Shown: positions 34,142 through 44,085 of the stretch, piece by piece
Numbering within the stretch: position 1 is the first letter of the stretch
Layout: each line of letters begins with the position of its first letter
Source: Betaproteobacteria bacterium
GTDB lineage: Bacteria > Pseudomonadota > Gammaproteobacteria > Burkholderiales > CAIKXV01
DNA: 64,000 nucleotides
NCBI GenBank assembly: GCA_947458265.1
Contig: CANGYF010000002.1
Coordinates: 1 to 64,000 of the forward strand
Direction of reading: 5' to 3'
The notes under the pieces: generated by a model
What the model saw: the letters and a program-made list of their open reading frames with translations, nothing else
Database searches by the model: none
Told to the model about the DNA's origin: nothing
Translations under genes and position numbers: made by a program

Positions 34142-34465
34142 TCAGCGCTCGAGGTACTGCCGCTTTTCCTTGACCTTCGAGAAAGCGTCTGCGTCGGGCA
34201 GTTCGTCCTTCTTCTCGATCAGCGGCTTCCAGCCCTTGGCCAGTTCCGCGTTGAGCTTGATGAAGTCCTGCTGGCCTTCCGGCACATCGTCCTCCGCGAA
34301 GATCGCCTCGACCGGGCACTCGGCCACGCAGAGCGTGCAGTCGATGCATTCGTCCGGGTCGATCACCAACATGTTCGGCCCTTCCCGAAAACAATCCACC
34401 GGGCACACGTCGACACAGTCGGTGTACTTGCACTTGATGCAGCTTTCGGTAACGACATAAGCCAT
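34142..34465 (-). CDS. fdxA: 7Fe ferredoxin FdxA
   Basis: 107-aa ferredoxin with one 3Fe-4S and one 4Fe-4S cluster, as in Azotobacter Fd[21 protein letters not shown] (from residue 8) and [12 protein letters not shown] (about residue 40) supply the ligands. The C-terminal extension ([16 protein letters not shown]) matches FdxA of proteobacteria. ATG at 34465 fits the usual length. It is the upstream neighbour of the addB-like gene (about 40 bp), possibly one transcript, and divergent from trxA. Confidence 0.95.
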   Translation of the reverse strand: MAYVVTESCIKCKYTDCVDVCPVDCFREGPNMLVIDPDECIDCTLCVAECPVEAIFAEDDVPEGQQDFIKLNAELAKGWKPLIEKKDELPDADAFSKVKEKRQYLER

Positions 34466-34539
34466 GGGACGGCGATCCTCTCTCTGGTCCGCGTTTTGAC
34501 AGACCCCGATGTTATCAGCGACCGGGCCGGACAACCCGA

Positions 34540-34561
34540 TTGCGCGCGGGCGCACGCGCAA
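34540..34561. promoter_or_regulatory. Small inverted repeat between fdxA and trxA
   Basis: TTGCGCG (34540-34546) and CGCGCAA (34555-34561) form a perfect 7-bp inverted repeat with an 8-base spacer in the 187-bp divergent gap between fdxA and trxA. It may be an operator, but short G/C palindromes arise by chance in such DNA. No convincing -35/-10 pair was found in this gap. Confidence 0.3.
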
Positions 34562-34652
34562 GTCCGGTTTTCGGCTACGCTTCGGGGCACTGAAACGCCG
34601 GGGTCGGCTTCACATTCCCGTGCCCGGTATCCAACAACGCCACGAGGTTGCC

Positions 34653-34982
34653 ATGAGCAGCGATCAGATCATCAACGTCAGCGACGCCACGTTCGAACAT
34701 GACGTGCTCCAGTCCGACACGCCCGTGCTGGTCGATTACTGGGCCGAATGGTGCGGCCCGTGCAAGCTGATCGCCCCGGTGCTGGACGATGTCGCGGGCG
34801 AGTACGCCGGCCGCCTCAAGGTGGCGAAGGTCAACATCGACCAGAACAAGGGCGTGCCCACCAAGTACAACGTGCGCGGCATCCCGACGCTGATGCTGTT
34901 CAAGGATGGCGCGGTCGAGGCGATCAAGGTGGGTGCGATGTCCAAGTCGCAGATGACCGCGTTCATCGACAGCCACCTGTAG
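34653..34982 (+). CDS. trxA: Thioredoxin
   Basis: 109-aa thioredoxin. The active site is [13 protein letters not shown] (about residues 29-41), with the buried Asp in [10 protein letters not shown], and the cis-Pro loop is RGIPTLMLF. It reduces disulfides of cytosolic proteins. ATG at 34653 has GAGG upstream and matches the standard length; the open frame further upstream is noncoding. A hairpin follows the stop. Confidence 0.97.
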   Translation: MSSDQIINVSDATFEHDVLQSDTPVLVDYWAEWCGPCKLIAPVLDDVAGEYAGRLKVAKVNIDQNKGVPTKYNVRGIPTLMLFKDGAVEAIKVGAMSKSQMTAFIDSHL

Positions 34983-34996
34983 GCCCGTCGCTGGTT

Positions 34997-35023
34997 CCGT
35001 CCGCCGCCACCGGCGCCGGACGG
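34997..35023 (+). terminator. Hairpin after trxA
   Basis: CCGTCCG (34997-35003) pairs with CGGACGG (35017-35023), and the loop can add GCC with GGC. It begins 14 bases after the trxA stop and is followed by TAGAGTTTCC, a weak T-containing tail, so it is a probable intrinsic terminator. Confidence 0.6.
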
Positions 35024-35045
35024 TAGAGTTTCCTCTGCCAGGGCA

Positions 35046-35075
35046 TTGGCCAAAAGCCTATGCCCCTGTTATGAT
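35046..35075 (+). promoter_or_regulatory. Probable sigma-70 promoter of rpmE
   Basis: TTGGCC (35046-35051) and TATGAT (35070-35075) are spaced by 18 bp, a good match to the -35 and -10 consensus. Transcription would start near 35082 and give a leader of about 110 bases before the rpmE ATG. The leader contains three imperfect 12-base repeats built on CGGCAG (about 35083-35120), which could take part in control of L31 synthesis. Confidence 0.6.
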
Positions 35076-35191
35076 TCGCGGTTTTGCGGCAGCACCGGCG
35101 GCAGTATCGACGGCAGTACCAACCTGAGCTACGGCGGGAAACCACGGCGCCGACGAACAGACAAGAACAGAGAACGAAAAAGGGTCTCCCC

Positions 35192-35401
35192 ATGAAAGCC
35201 GAAGTCCATCCGACGTATACCGAGATCACGGTCACCTGCAGCTGCGCCAACAGCTTCAAGACCCGTTCGACGCTCGCCAAGGACCTGCAGGTCGAGGTCT
35301 GCTCCTCGTGCCACCCGTTCTACACCGGCAAGCAGAAGATCCTCGACACCGCTGGCCGGGTCGAGAAGTTCCGCCAGAAATACGCGAAGAAAGCGGCCTG
35401 A
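35192..35401 (+). CDS. rpmE: 50S ribosomal protein L31 (zinc-binding form)
   Basis: 69-aa ribosomal protein L31. TCSCANSF and [15 protein letters not shown] carry the Cys residues of the zinc-binding (C+) form, and the start MKAEVHPTY and end [13 protein letters not shown] fit bacterial L31. ATG at 35192 is in a purine-rich AAAAAGGG context. Single gene with its own promoter and a strong hairpin downstream. Confidence 0.97.
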   Translation: MKAEVHPTYTEITVTCSCANSFKTRSTLAKDLQVEVCSSCHPFYTGKQKILDTAGRVEKFRQKYAKKAA

Positions 35402-35497
35402 TGCCCGCCGCGGCACCTGCTGCCGCGCATGCATCGAAGCAGTAGTCCAGGCCGGAGACGGTCTTCGGCCGCGTGCCGGAGCCGTCCGGACGGGTGC

Positions 35498-35525
35498 CCA
35501 AGGTCCTTCCCGCGCAGGACCTTGG
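35498..35525 (+). terminator. Perfect hairpin downstream of rpmE
   Basis: CCAAGGTCCT (35498-35507) and AGGACCTTGG (35516-35525) form a perfect 10-bp stem with an 8-base loop, 97 bases after the rpmE stop and 86 bases before the glycosyltransferase start. No T tract follows. It probably insulates rpmE from the next gene. Nothing else is seen in the 209-bp gap. Confidence 0.6.
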
Positions 35526-35610
35526 ACTGAGGGCCCGCACCGGGACTCGAATCCAGGCCCCGCACCCAGGACCCGGCCCCGGTTGCGCCCCGGACAGCGA
35601 ATGGCCCTGA

Positions 35611-37293
35611 ATGGCTCCTGATACCCGCCTGTACGCCGCCCCGGGCATCCGACCCGCAGAGCCCAACGCGCGCCTGCATGCGCTGTTCACGGTCGCGCTG
35701 TGCGCGGTCTGGGTGTTCACCGGCCTGGTCCCGCACGATCCGTGGAAACCGGACGAGGCCTACACCTTCGGGCTGGTGCTTCACATCCTGCAGACCGGCG
35801 ACTGGGTCGTGCCGACGCTCGCCGGCGAGCCGTTCATGGAGAAGCCTCCGGCATTCTTCCTGACGGCCGCGGCCTTCGCGGCGCTGTTCGGTGGCTTCTT
35901 CGAACTTCACGATTCAGCCCGCCTGGCCGCCGGGTTTTACCTGTCGATCGTGCTGTCGTTCCTGGCCCTGTCGGCGCGCGAGCTCTACGGTCGCGAACAT
36001 GGCTGGGTGGCACCGCTCGCCCTGATCGGATGCGTCGGGCTGCTGATCCGCGCGCACCAGATGATCACCGACACCGCCCTGCTCGCCGGCTTCGCGATCG
36101 GGCTCTATGGCCTGTGCCTGAGTGCGCGCAGGCCGGTGCTCGCCGGGGTCGCACTCGGTACCGGTGCAGGGCTCGGCTTCATGGCCAAGGGTCTGCTTGC
36201 CCCCGGCCTGCTCGGACTGTGCGCCCTGCTGCTGCCGCTGGCTTTCTCGACCTGGCGGCGGCGCCAGTACCTGCTGGTGCTGCTCGCCGCAGGCGCCGCG
36301 ATCCTGCCCTGGATGACGGTCTGGCCGCTGGCGCTGCATGCGCGCTCGCCCGACCTGTTCGAGCAATGGTTCCTGGTCAACAACTTCGGGCGCTTCCTGG
36401 GCCTGAACGACCTCGGCCCGGAATCGGCTCCGGGCGAATACTTCGTGATGCTGCTCTGGTACGCATGGCCGGCGCTGCCGCTGGCCGCATGGGTGCTCTG
36501 GCAGCGCGGACGCGAGGCGTTCGTCACGCCGCAACTGCAGTTGCCAGTGCTGGTGTTCGTCGTGTCCTTCGTCACGCTGTCGCTGTCCGCCGACGCGCGC
36601 GAGCTGTACGCGATGCCGATGCTGCTGCCGCTGTCGCTGCTGGCTGCCGCGTCGATCGATGCGCTCAAGCGCAGTGCCGCGAACTTCCTGGACTGGTTCG
36701 GCATCATGACCTTCGGGCTGCTGGCGATCGTGCTCTGGACGGTCTACATCGCGCTGATGACCGGTGCCCCGGCCCCGCTCGCCGCGCGCATGGCGCAACT
36801 GCACCCGGGCTTCGATGCACGCTTCGATCCGTGGGTGCTCGCCGTGGGCATCGCGGCAACCCTGTTCTGGATCGGCCTGGTCTGGCGCGTCGGACGCTCC
36901 AACCGCCGCGCAATCATCAACTGGGCGTCCGGTCTGACGCTGTTCTGGGTGCTGACCAACCTGTTCCTGCTGTCCTTCATCGACCATGGCAAGAGTTACC
37001 GGGGCATGATCGACGAACTCAAGGTCCACATCCCCGCCGGCCACGGCTGCGTAGCGAGCCAGAGCTTCGGCGAGAGCCAGCGGGCACTGCTCGACTACTT
37101 CGCCGGGGTCAGGACGCAGCGGGTGGAGCGGGTGCCATCGGCCGCACACAGCTGCGACCTGTACCTCTGGCAGGGCTGGGCGGTGGATCCTGAACCGCTT
37201 GGAGAGCCCTGGGTGAAGGTCTGGCAAGGCGCGCGTCCGGGCGATCGCAGGGAACTGTACCGCCTCTATCGCCGCGATCCGGCACCGGGCTGA
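35611..37293 (+). CDS. GT39-type membrane glycosyltransferase (ArnT/PMT-like)
   Basis: 560-aa polytopic inner-membrane protein with about 12 hydrophobic segments. WKPDEAYTFGLV near residue 47 is the first-loop acidic motif of polyprenyl-phosphate-sugar-dependent transferases, and GEPFMEKPPAFF near residue 72 and MAKGLLAPGLLG near 190 are family segments. It probably moves a sugar from a lipid carrier to lipid A, protein or glycan on the periplasmic side; the acceptor is unknown. The C-terminal 120 residues form a soluble domain with two Cys (GCVASQ, HSCDLY). Convergent with the GH57 gene. Confidence 0.85.
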   Translation: MAPDTRLYAAPGIRPAEPNARLHALFTVALCAVWVFTGLVPHDPWKPDEAYTFGLVLHILQTGDWVVPTLAGEPFMEKPPAFFLTAAAFAALFGGFFELHDSARLAAGFYLSIVLSFLALSARELYGREHGWVAPLALIGCVGLLIRAHQMITDTALLAGFAIGLYGLCLSARRPVLAGVALGTGAGLGFMAKGLLAPGLLGLCALLLPLAFSTWRRRQYLLVLLAAGAAILPWMTVWPLALHARSPDLFEQWFLVNNFGRFLGLNDLGPESAPGEYFVMLLWYAWPALPLAAWVLWQRGREAFVTPQLQLPVLVFVVSFVTLSLSADARELYAMPMLLPLSLLAAASIDALKRSAANFLDWFGIMTFGLLAIVLWTVYIALMTGAPAPLAARMAQLHPGFDARFDPWVLAVGIAATLFWIGLVWRVGRSNRRAIINWASGLTLFWVLTNLFLLSFIDHGKSYRGMIDELKVHIPAGHGCVASQSFGESQRALLDYFAGVRTQRVERVPSAAHSCDLYLWQGWAVDPEPLGEPWVKVWQGARPGDRRELYRLYRRDPAPG

Positions 37294-37369
37294 TCCGCGC
37301 CCCCTTCAGGCAAGGCGCCCTTCGCGGCGTGTTGCGTCCCGCCCGGAGCAGCCCTGGTCGCCTGCCCGC

Positions 37370-39070
37370 TCAGCCGGCAGAACTCCGGCGCATCGATCCG
37401 CCGCCCTCGGCCTCGCCGCCGGCGGACGCACCATGGATGCGCTCGGACAATGCGCCGGGCACCGGCTGGCCGAGCGATTCATACAGCCGGGTGAGATGCA
37501 GCCGGAACAGCGAATCGAAGCTGGCGATGGTCTGCTGCGGGTTGTAGTCACCGAACCACCAGAACCAGTCCGACCCTTCGCAGATGGACAGCCGGCGCGT
37601 CGCCTCGGTGCGCTGCGCCGGCGGCAGCGTGTCGGCCACCCGCAGGTAGGCGGCGCGCGCATCGACCAGCAGGTCCCAGGCACGGTTCTTCTCCGGCGCA
37701 CCGATCCAGGTGGCGAGGTCACCGTACACCCAACTGCCCGCGCACAGGGCAGGCAACGGCTCGGACGCCACCTCACGGTCGACCAGGTCGGCGAAGGTCG
37801 TCGGGCGGATCACCGGATGCGAGGACAGGCGGCGGTACAGCTCGTCGAGGAAGTAATGGCCGTTGTACGGGAAATGCTCCCAGGCGTTCTCGCCGTCGAG
37901 CATCACGCTGACCACCGGCGGGGTGTCGCCAGTCCAGTTTTCGGCGATTGCCTCCAGCTCGGACACGAACTGGGCGGCAGCCTCGCCGCTGTGACGGCGC
38001 GAATAGTCGAAACCGATGAGGTCGGACAACCGGTCGTCGCGGAAGAACAGGCGCAGGCCGGGCGCAGCCTCGGTATGGTACGGCCGGTACAAGGCTGCAG
38101 CCCGCTCGGCGACCGGGACCTCGCCCAGGCGCAGGCGCAGGCTGTTCATCAGCACCGCCTCTCCGCTGGCCGCCCAGCGGCTGCCGCGCGCGGCCAGCGC
38201 AGATACCACCTTCAGGGACAGTGCTCCTTCGGCCGGCCAGGTGCCGGTGGGCGGCATGCCGAACCGTTCCTCGTGCTCGACGAAGGCGCGATCGACATGC
38301 GCGGCGACGCGCGCTGCGCCGTCAGGATAGGCCGGCGCCTGCGGCAGCTGGGCGCGCGGCTGCGCCTGCCGCGCGGCCGCGAAGTCGAACATGAGCGGCG
38401 CCAGCGGATGGCAGTCCGGCGTGGTCGACAGTTCGATCTGCCCGCGCTCGGCCAGCGCCTTCCAGCGCGGCAGCACGCGCCCCAGTTCGCGGCCGACGAG
38501 GGCCAGCAACGCGCGCCGCTCCTCGATGCCGTAGCCCGAGCCCTGCGCGAGCAGGCGGCGCAGCAGCGGCTGCTCCTGGCGCAGGGTCTCGCCGGTCCAG
38601 GCGAGGTGGTACCAGGTGACCAGGTCGGTCAGGTAGTCGCCGGACAGGTAGCCGGTGAGGTCGAGACCATCGGCCGTGCAGCGGCGGTGGAGTTCGGCCA
38701 GCCGCGCAAACCCGGCGAACGGTTCGATCATCGTGCGCGGGTTCGCCCGGAAGCAGAGGTCGAGTACCTGCGCCCGGTCGTGCGCGTCCAGCGTGGACGG
38801 ATCCTCGACCGCCAGCGCGCGCAGCAGTGGATCGCGGAACACGCCGCTGGCGAACTGGGCGAGGTAGTCGTCGACCTGCCTGGTCAGCACCGGCACGAAG
38901 TTGACCACCGCACGCATCGCCGGATGCCGCTCGAAGTGCGCCGCCATGTCGCTGTAGTCCTTCAGCGCATGCAGGTACACCCAGGGCAGAAGGAACTCGC
39001 CGGTGGCCGCATCGCGGTAGTCCGGCTGGTGCATGTGCCAGAACAGCACCAGATCGAGACGCTTCGCCAT
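37370..39070 (-). CDS. Glycoside hydrolase family 57 protein
   Basis: 566-aa GH57 enzyme. Family motifs in order: HMHQPDY (residues 12-18), DCHPLAPL (about 215), TGTWPAEGAL with the nucleophile Glu (about 275), FRDDRLSDLIGFDYS with the acid Asp (about 330) and DGENAWEHFPYNG (about 395). GH57 members are alpha-amylases, 4-alpha-glucanotransferases or branching enzymes. With glgC seven bases upstream on the same strand and glgB divergent, it probably trims or rearranges glycogen. The true activity cannot be told by eye. Confidence 0.9.
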   Translation of the reverse strand: MAKRLDLVLFWHMHQPDYRDAATGEFLLPWVYLHALKDYSDMAAHFERHPAMRAVVNFVPVLTRQVDDYLAQFASGVFRDPLLRALAVEDPSTLDAHDRAQVLDLCFRANPRTMIEPFAGFARLAELHRRCTADGLDLTGYLSGDYLTDLVTWYHLAWTGETLRQEQPLLRRLLAQGSGYGIEERRALLALVGRELGRVLPRWKALAERGQIELSTTPDCHPLAPLMFDFAAARQAQPRAQLPQAPAYPDGAARVAAHVDRAFVEHEERFGMPPTGTWPAEGALSLKVVSALAARGSRWAASGEAVLMNSLRLRLGEVPVAERAAALYRPYHTEAAPGLRLFFRDDRLSDLIGFDYSRRHSGEAAAQFVSELEAIAENWTGDTPPVVSVMLDGENAWEHFPYNGHYFLDELYRRLSSHPVIRPTTFADLVDREVASEPLPALCAGSWVYGDLATWIGAPEKNRAWDLLVDARAAYLRVADTLPPAQRTEATRRLSICEGSDWFWWFGDYNPQQTIASFDSLFRLHLTRLYESLGQPVPGALSERIHGASAGGEAEGGGSMRRSSAG

Positions 39071-39077
39071 CGACCGG

Positions 39078-40406
39078 TCAGCGTATGCGACGCTGCTGCT
39101 GCCCGAGCATCTCGGCGGTCACCAGGGTCACCCCGCCTTCCGAGACGTAGAAGCGGCGCCGGTCTTCCTCGGCGTCGTAGCCGATCACCATGCCTTCCGG
39201 GATACGCGCGCCCTCGTCGACGATCACCCGGCGCAGGCGGGCGTGGCGGCCGACGTCGACGCCGGACAGCAGCACCGAATGCTCGATCGAGGAGTAGGAA
39301 TGCGCATGGACGCCGGAGTAGAGCAGCGACCCGCGTACCAGCGAGCCGCTGATGATGCAGCCGCCCGAGATCAGCGAGTCGACCGCCATGCCGCGCCGGT
39401 CGTCCTCGTCGAACACGAACTTGGCGGGCGGCAGCTGCTCCTGGTAGGTCCAGATCGGCCAGTGGCTGTCGTACATGTTGAGCGCCGGGGTCACCCGCGT
39501 GAGCTCCAGGTTCGCTTCCCAGAACGCATCGATGGTACCGACATCGCGCCAGTACGGCGCCTCGCCCGGTTCGCGCACGCAGCTGTCTGCGAAACGGTGG
39601 GCGAACACCCGGTAGCGCGGCACCAGGTGCGGGATGATGTCGTTGCCGAAGTCGTGGCTGGACTTCGGCTCGTCGGCATCCCGGATCACCTGCTCGTACA
39701 GGAAGGCGGCATTGAACACGTAGACGCCCATGCTGGCGAGCGCATGCTCGGGATCACCCGGGATCGGCGGCGGGTCATCCGGCTTCTCGAGAAAGTCGGT
39801 GACCCGGTCGTTCTCGTCGACATGCATGACACCGAAACCGCGCGCCTCCAGCCGTGGCACCTCGACGCAGGCGACCGTGAGGTCGGCCTGACGGCTCACA
39901 TGCCAGGCGAGCAGCTTGCCGTAGTCCATCTTGTAGATGTGGTCGCCGGCGAGTATCACGACGTGTTCCGGCGCATGCTCGCGCAGGATGTCGAGGTTCT
40001 GGAAGATCGCGTCGGCGGTGCCGCGGTACCAGGCCTCCTCCACCCGCTGCTGCGCCGGAAGCAACTGCACGAACTCGTCGAAGCGGCCGTCGAGGAAACT
40101 CCAGCCGCGCTGGATGTGCTGGATCAGGCTGTGCGACTTGTACTGCGTGGCCACGCCGATGCGGCGCACGCCGGAGTTCACGCAGTTCGACAGCGCGAAA
40201 TCGATGATCTTGAACTTGCCGCCGAATGCGAGCCCCGGTTTCGCCCGCCAGTCGGTCAACTGCCTGAGCCGGGAACCGCGCCCGCCCGCGAGGATCAGCG
40301 CGAACGCATTCTTCGTGAGCTGGCTCACGAAACGGGGGTTGGACGGCGAACCTTCGGCCATCGCGATCGCAGCCGCGGCCTGTTCTCTGTTCTCTGGTGT
40401 AACCAT
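39078..40406 (-). CDS. glgC: Glucose-1-phosphate adenylyltransferase
   Basis: ADP-glucose pyrophosphorylase, first committed step of glycogen synthesis. [17 protein letters not shown] is the nucleotide-binding start, followed by [55 protein letters not shown] and a left-handed beta-helix C terminus ([10 protein letters not shown]). Several starts are possible: ATG 40406 (442 aa), ATG 40361 (about 427 aa, closest to E. coli GlgC) or ATG 40451. No ribosome-binding site decides. Divergent from glgB across only 43 bp, so both promoters overlap the other gene. Confidence 0.95.
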   Translation of the reverse strand: MVTPENREQAAAAIAMAEGSPSNPRFVSQLTKNAFALILAGGRGSRLRQLTDWRAKPGLAFGGKFKIIDFALSNCVNSGVRRIGVATQYKSHSLIQHIQRGWSFLDGRFDEFVQLLPAQQRVEEAWYRGTADAIFQNLDILREHAPEHVVILAGDHIYKMDYGKLLAWHVSRQADLTVACVEVPRLEARGFGVMHVDENDRVTDFLEKPDDPPPIPGDPEHALASMGVYVFNAAFLYEQVIRDADEPKSSHDFGNDIIPHLVPRYRVFAHRFADSCVREPGEAPYWRDVGTIDAFWEANLELTRVTPALNMYDSHWPIWTYQEQLPPAKFVFDEDDRRGMAVDSLISGGCIISGSLVRGSLLYSGVHAHSYSSIEHSVLLSGVDVGRHARLRRVIVDEGARIPEGMVIGYDAEEDRRRFYVSEGGVTLVTAEMLGQQQRRIR

Positions 40407-40449
40407 CAGGATGGAGGGCCGGGGGCAGTCCTGTATTCTAGGCAGATCC

Positions 40450-42756
<2,307 letters not shown>

Positions 42757-42764
42757 GGCCGACG

Positions 42765-43634
42765 ATGTCCGATTCCATCCGCAGGTTCCTGTTCGAAGGT
42801 GCGCCGATCCGCGGCGAGATCGTGCAACTGGATGCGACCTGGCGTGCAGTGCTCGAGCGCCACGCATACCCGCCGCTGCTGCAGGCCCTGCTCGGCGAGA
42901 TGATGGCTGCCAGCGCCCTGCTATCGGCGACGCTCAAGTTCGATGGCGCAATGCTGATGCAGGTGCAGGGTACGGGCCCGCTGCGCCTGCTGGTGGTCGA
43001 GTGCACCAGCGCCGGCACGCTGCGCGCGACCGCGAAGTGGGACGACCTTCCCGAACAGGCCAGCTTCGCTGAACTGCTGCGCGAGGCACGCTGCGCGATC
43101 ACCCTGATCCAGCCCGACGGCTCGCAGAGCTACCAGGGCGTGGTCGAGGTCGTGGGCGACAGCGTGGCCGACATGCTGACGCACTACATGCGACATTCGG
43201 AACAGATCGACACCTCGCTCACCGTGGCCGCCGACGGTTCGCGCGTCGCGGGCCTGCTGCTGCAGCGCCTGCCCGAGGCCGCCGACGACGACGCCGATCG
43301 CTGGGACCGTGCATGCATGCTCGCCGGCACGGTGAAGGCGTCCGAGCTGCTCGGGCTGGCACCGGCGGACGTCGTGCGCAGGCTGTTCCACGAGGAGGAC
43401 ATCCGGCTGTTCGACCCGCAGCCACTCGCCTTCCGCTGCTCCTGCTCCAGGGCCAGGGTCGAGTCGATGCTGGTCATGCTGGGGCCGGAGGAAGTGGAAT
43501 CCGTGCTGGCCGAACGGGGCCATGTCGAAGTCACCTGCGACTTCTGCAACCGCGCCTACCGCCTGGACCCGGTGGACGCGGCGCAACTGTTCGTCGGCGG
43601 TACGCGCTCGCCGGGAAGCGCGACGCGCCACTGA
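42765..43634 (+). CDS. hslO: Redox-regulated chaperone Hsp33
   Basis: 289-aa Hsp33. The N-terminal domain starts RRFLFEGAPIRGEIVQL. The C-terminal redox switch has the zinc Cys in CSCSRARV and CDFCNRAY (about residues 225-267). On oxidation the zinc leaves and the protein binds unfolding proteins. It follows glgB after eight bases, so the two may share a transcript. The upstream in-frame extension lies within glgB and is a shadow. Confidence 0.96.
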   Translation: MSDSIRRFLFEGAPIRGEIVQLDATWRAVLERHAYPPLLQALLGEMMAASALLSATLKFDGAMLMQVQGTGPLRLLVVECTSAGTLRATAKWDDLPEQASFAELLREARCAITLIQPDGSQSYQGVVEVVGDSVADMLTHYMRHSEQIDTSLTVAADGSRVAGLLLQRLPEAADDDADRWDRACMLAGTVKASELLGLAPADVVRRLFHEEDIRLFDPQPLAFRCSCSRARVESMLVMLGPEEVESVLAERGHVEVTCDFCNRAYRLDPVDAAQLFVGGTRSPGSATRH

Positions 43635-43636
43635 GA

Positions 43637-44038
43637 TCAGGGTGTCTCGCCGGCGGCTGGCGGCACGGCCGCGCCGGCAGGCGAACCGGTAGCCGCGGCC
43701 ATCGCGGCAAGGTCCGCATCCCTTTCGATCACGCGCACCCGGTGGATGACGTCGGTCACCCAGACCAGCCCGTCACCGGCCTGGCCGGTGAACCCGAGGT
43801 CCGCGATCACCCGCACGATCGGGTCCACCATCTCGTCGGGGCAAACCATCTCGATGCGAATCTTGCTCGAGAACTCGGTGAGGGCCTCCTTCGGATTGCG
43901 TGGGTTCTGGCCGGAGGGGAAGCGGCTGCAACCCTCGACCTTGCCCACGCTCATTCCCGGGAAACCGGGCAGCTTGCGCAATGCATCGCTTACACGGTCG
44001 AGCCGCGCGGGCCGCACGATCGCCTTCACTTCCTTCAT
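43637..44038 (-). CDS. PII-like signalling protein linked to RND efflux operon
   Basis: 133-aa protein of the PII superfamily. MKEVKAIVRPARLDRVSDAL is a typical PII start and TGQAGDGLVWV matches the ATP-binding B-loop. The T-loop region (CSRFPSGQNPRNPKEALTEF, residues 35-54) lacks the Tyr that GlnB and GlnK carry for uridylylation, and about 25 Ala/Pro-rich residues extend the C terminus. A group of such proteins (described as PII-NG) is encoded beside heavy-metal RND pumps. AGGAGG stands before ATG at 44038. It is the last gene of the efflux operon, 47 bp after the pump gene. Confidence 0.83.
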   Translation of the reverse strand: MKEVKAIVRPARLDRVSDALRKLPGFPGMSVGKVEGCSRFPSGQNPRNPKEALTEFSSKIRIEMVCPDEMVDPIVRVIADLGFTGQAGDGLVWVTDVIHRVRVIERDADLAAMAAATGSPAGAAVPPAAGETP

Positions 44039-44085
44039 TGCTCCTCCTTTGGAAGCATGCCATGCAGCCGCGCGGCTGCCTCCGG

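Noticed and set aside
35541-35557. tRNA-like T-loop sequence (ACTCGAATCC) after rpmE
   Set aside because: The flanking bases do not pair as a T stem and no acceptor, D or anticodon arm is present, so it is neither a tRNA nor a clear remnant or attachment site.
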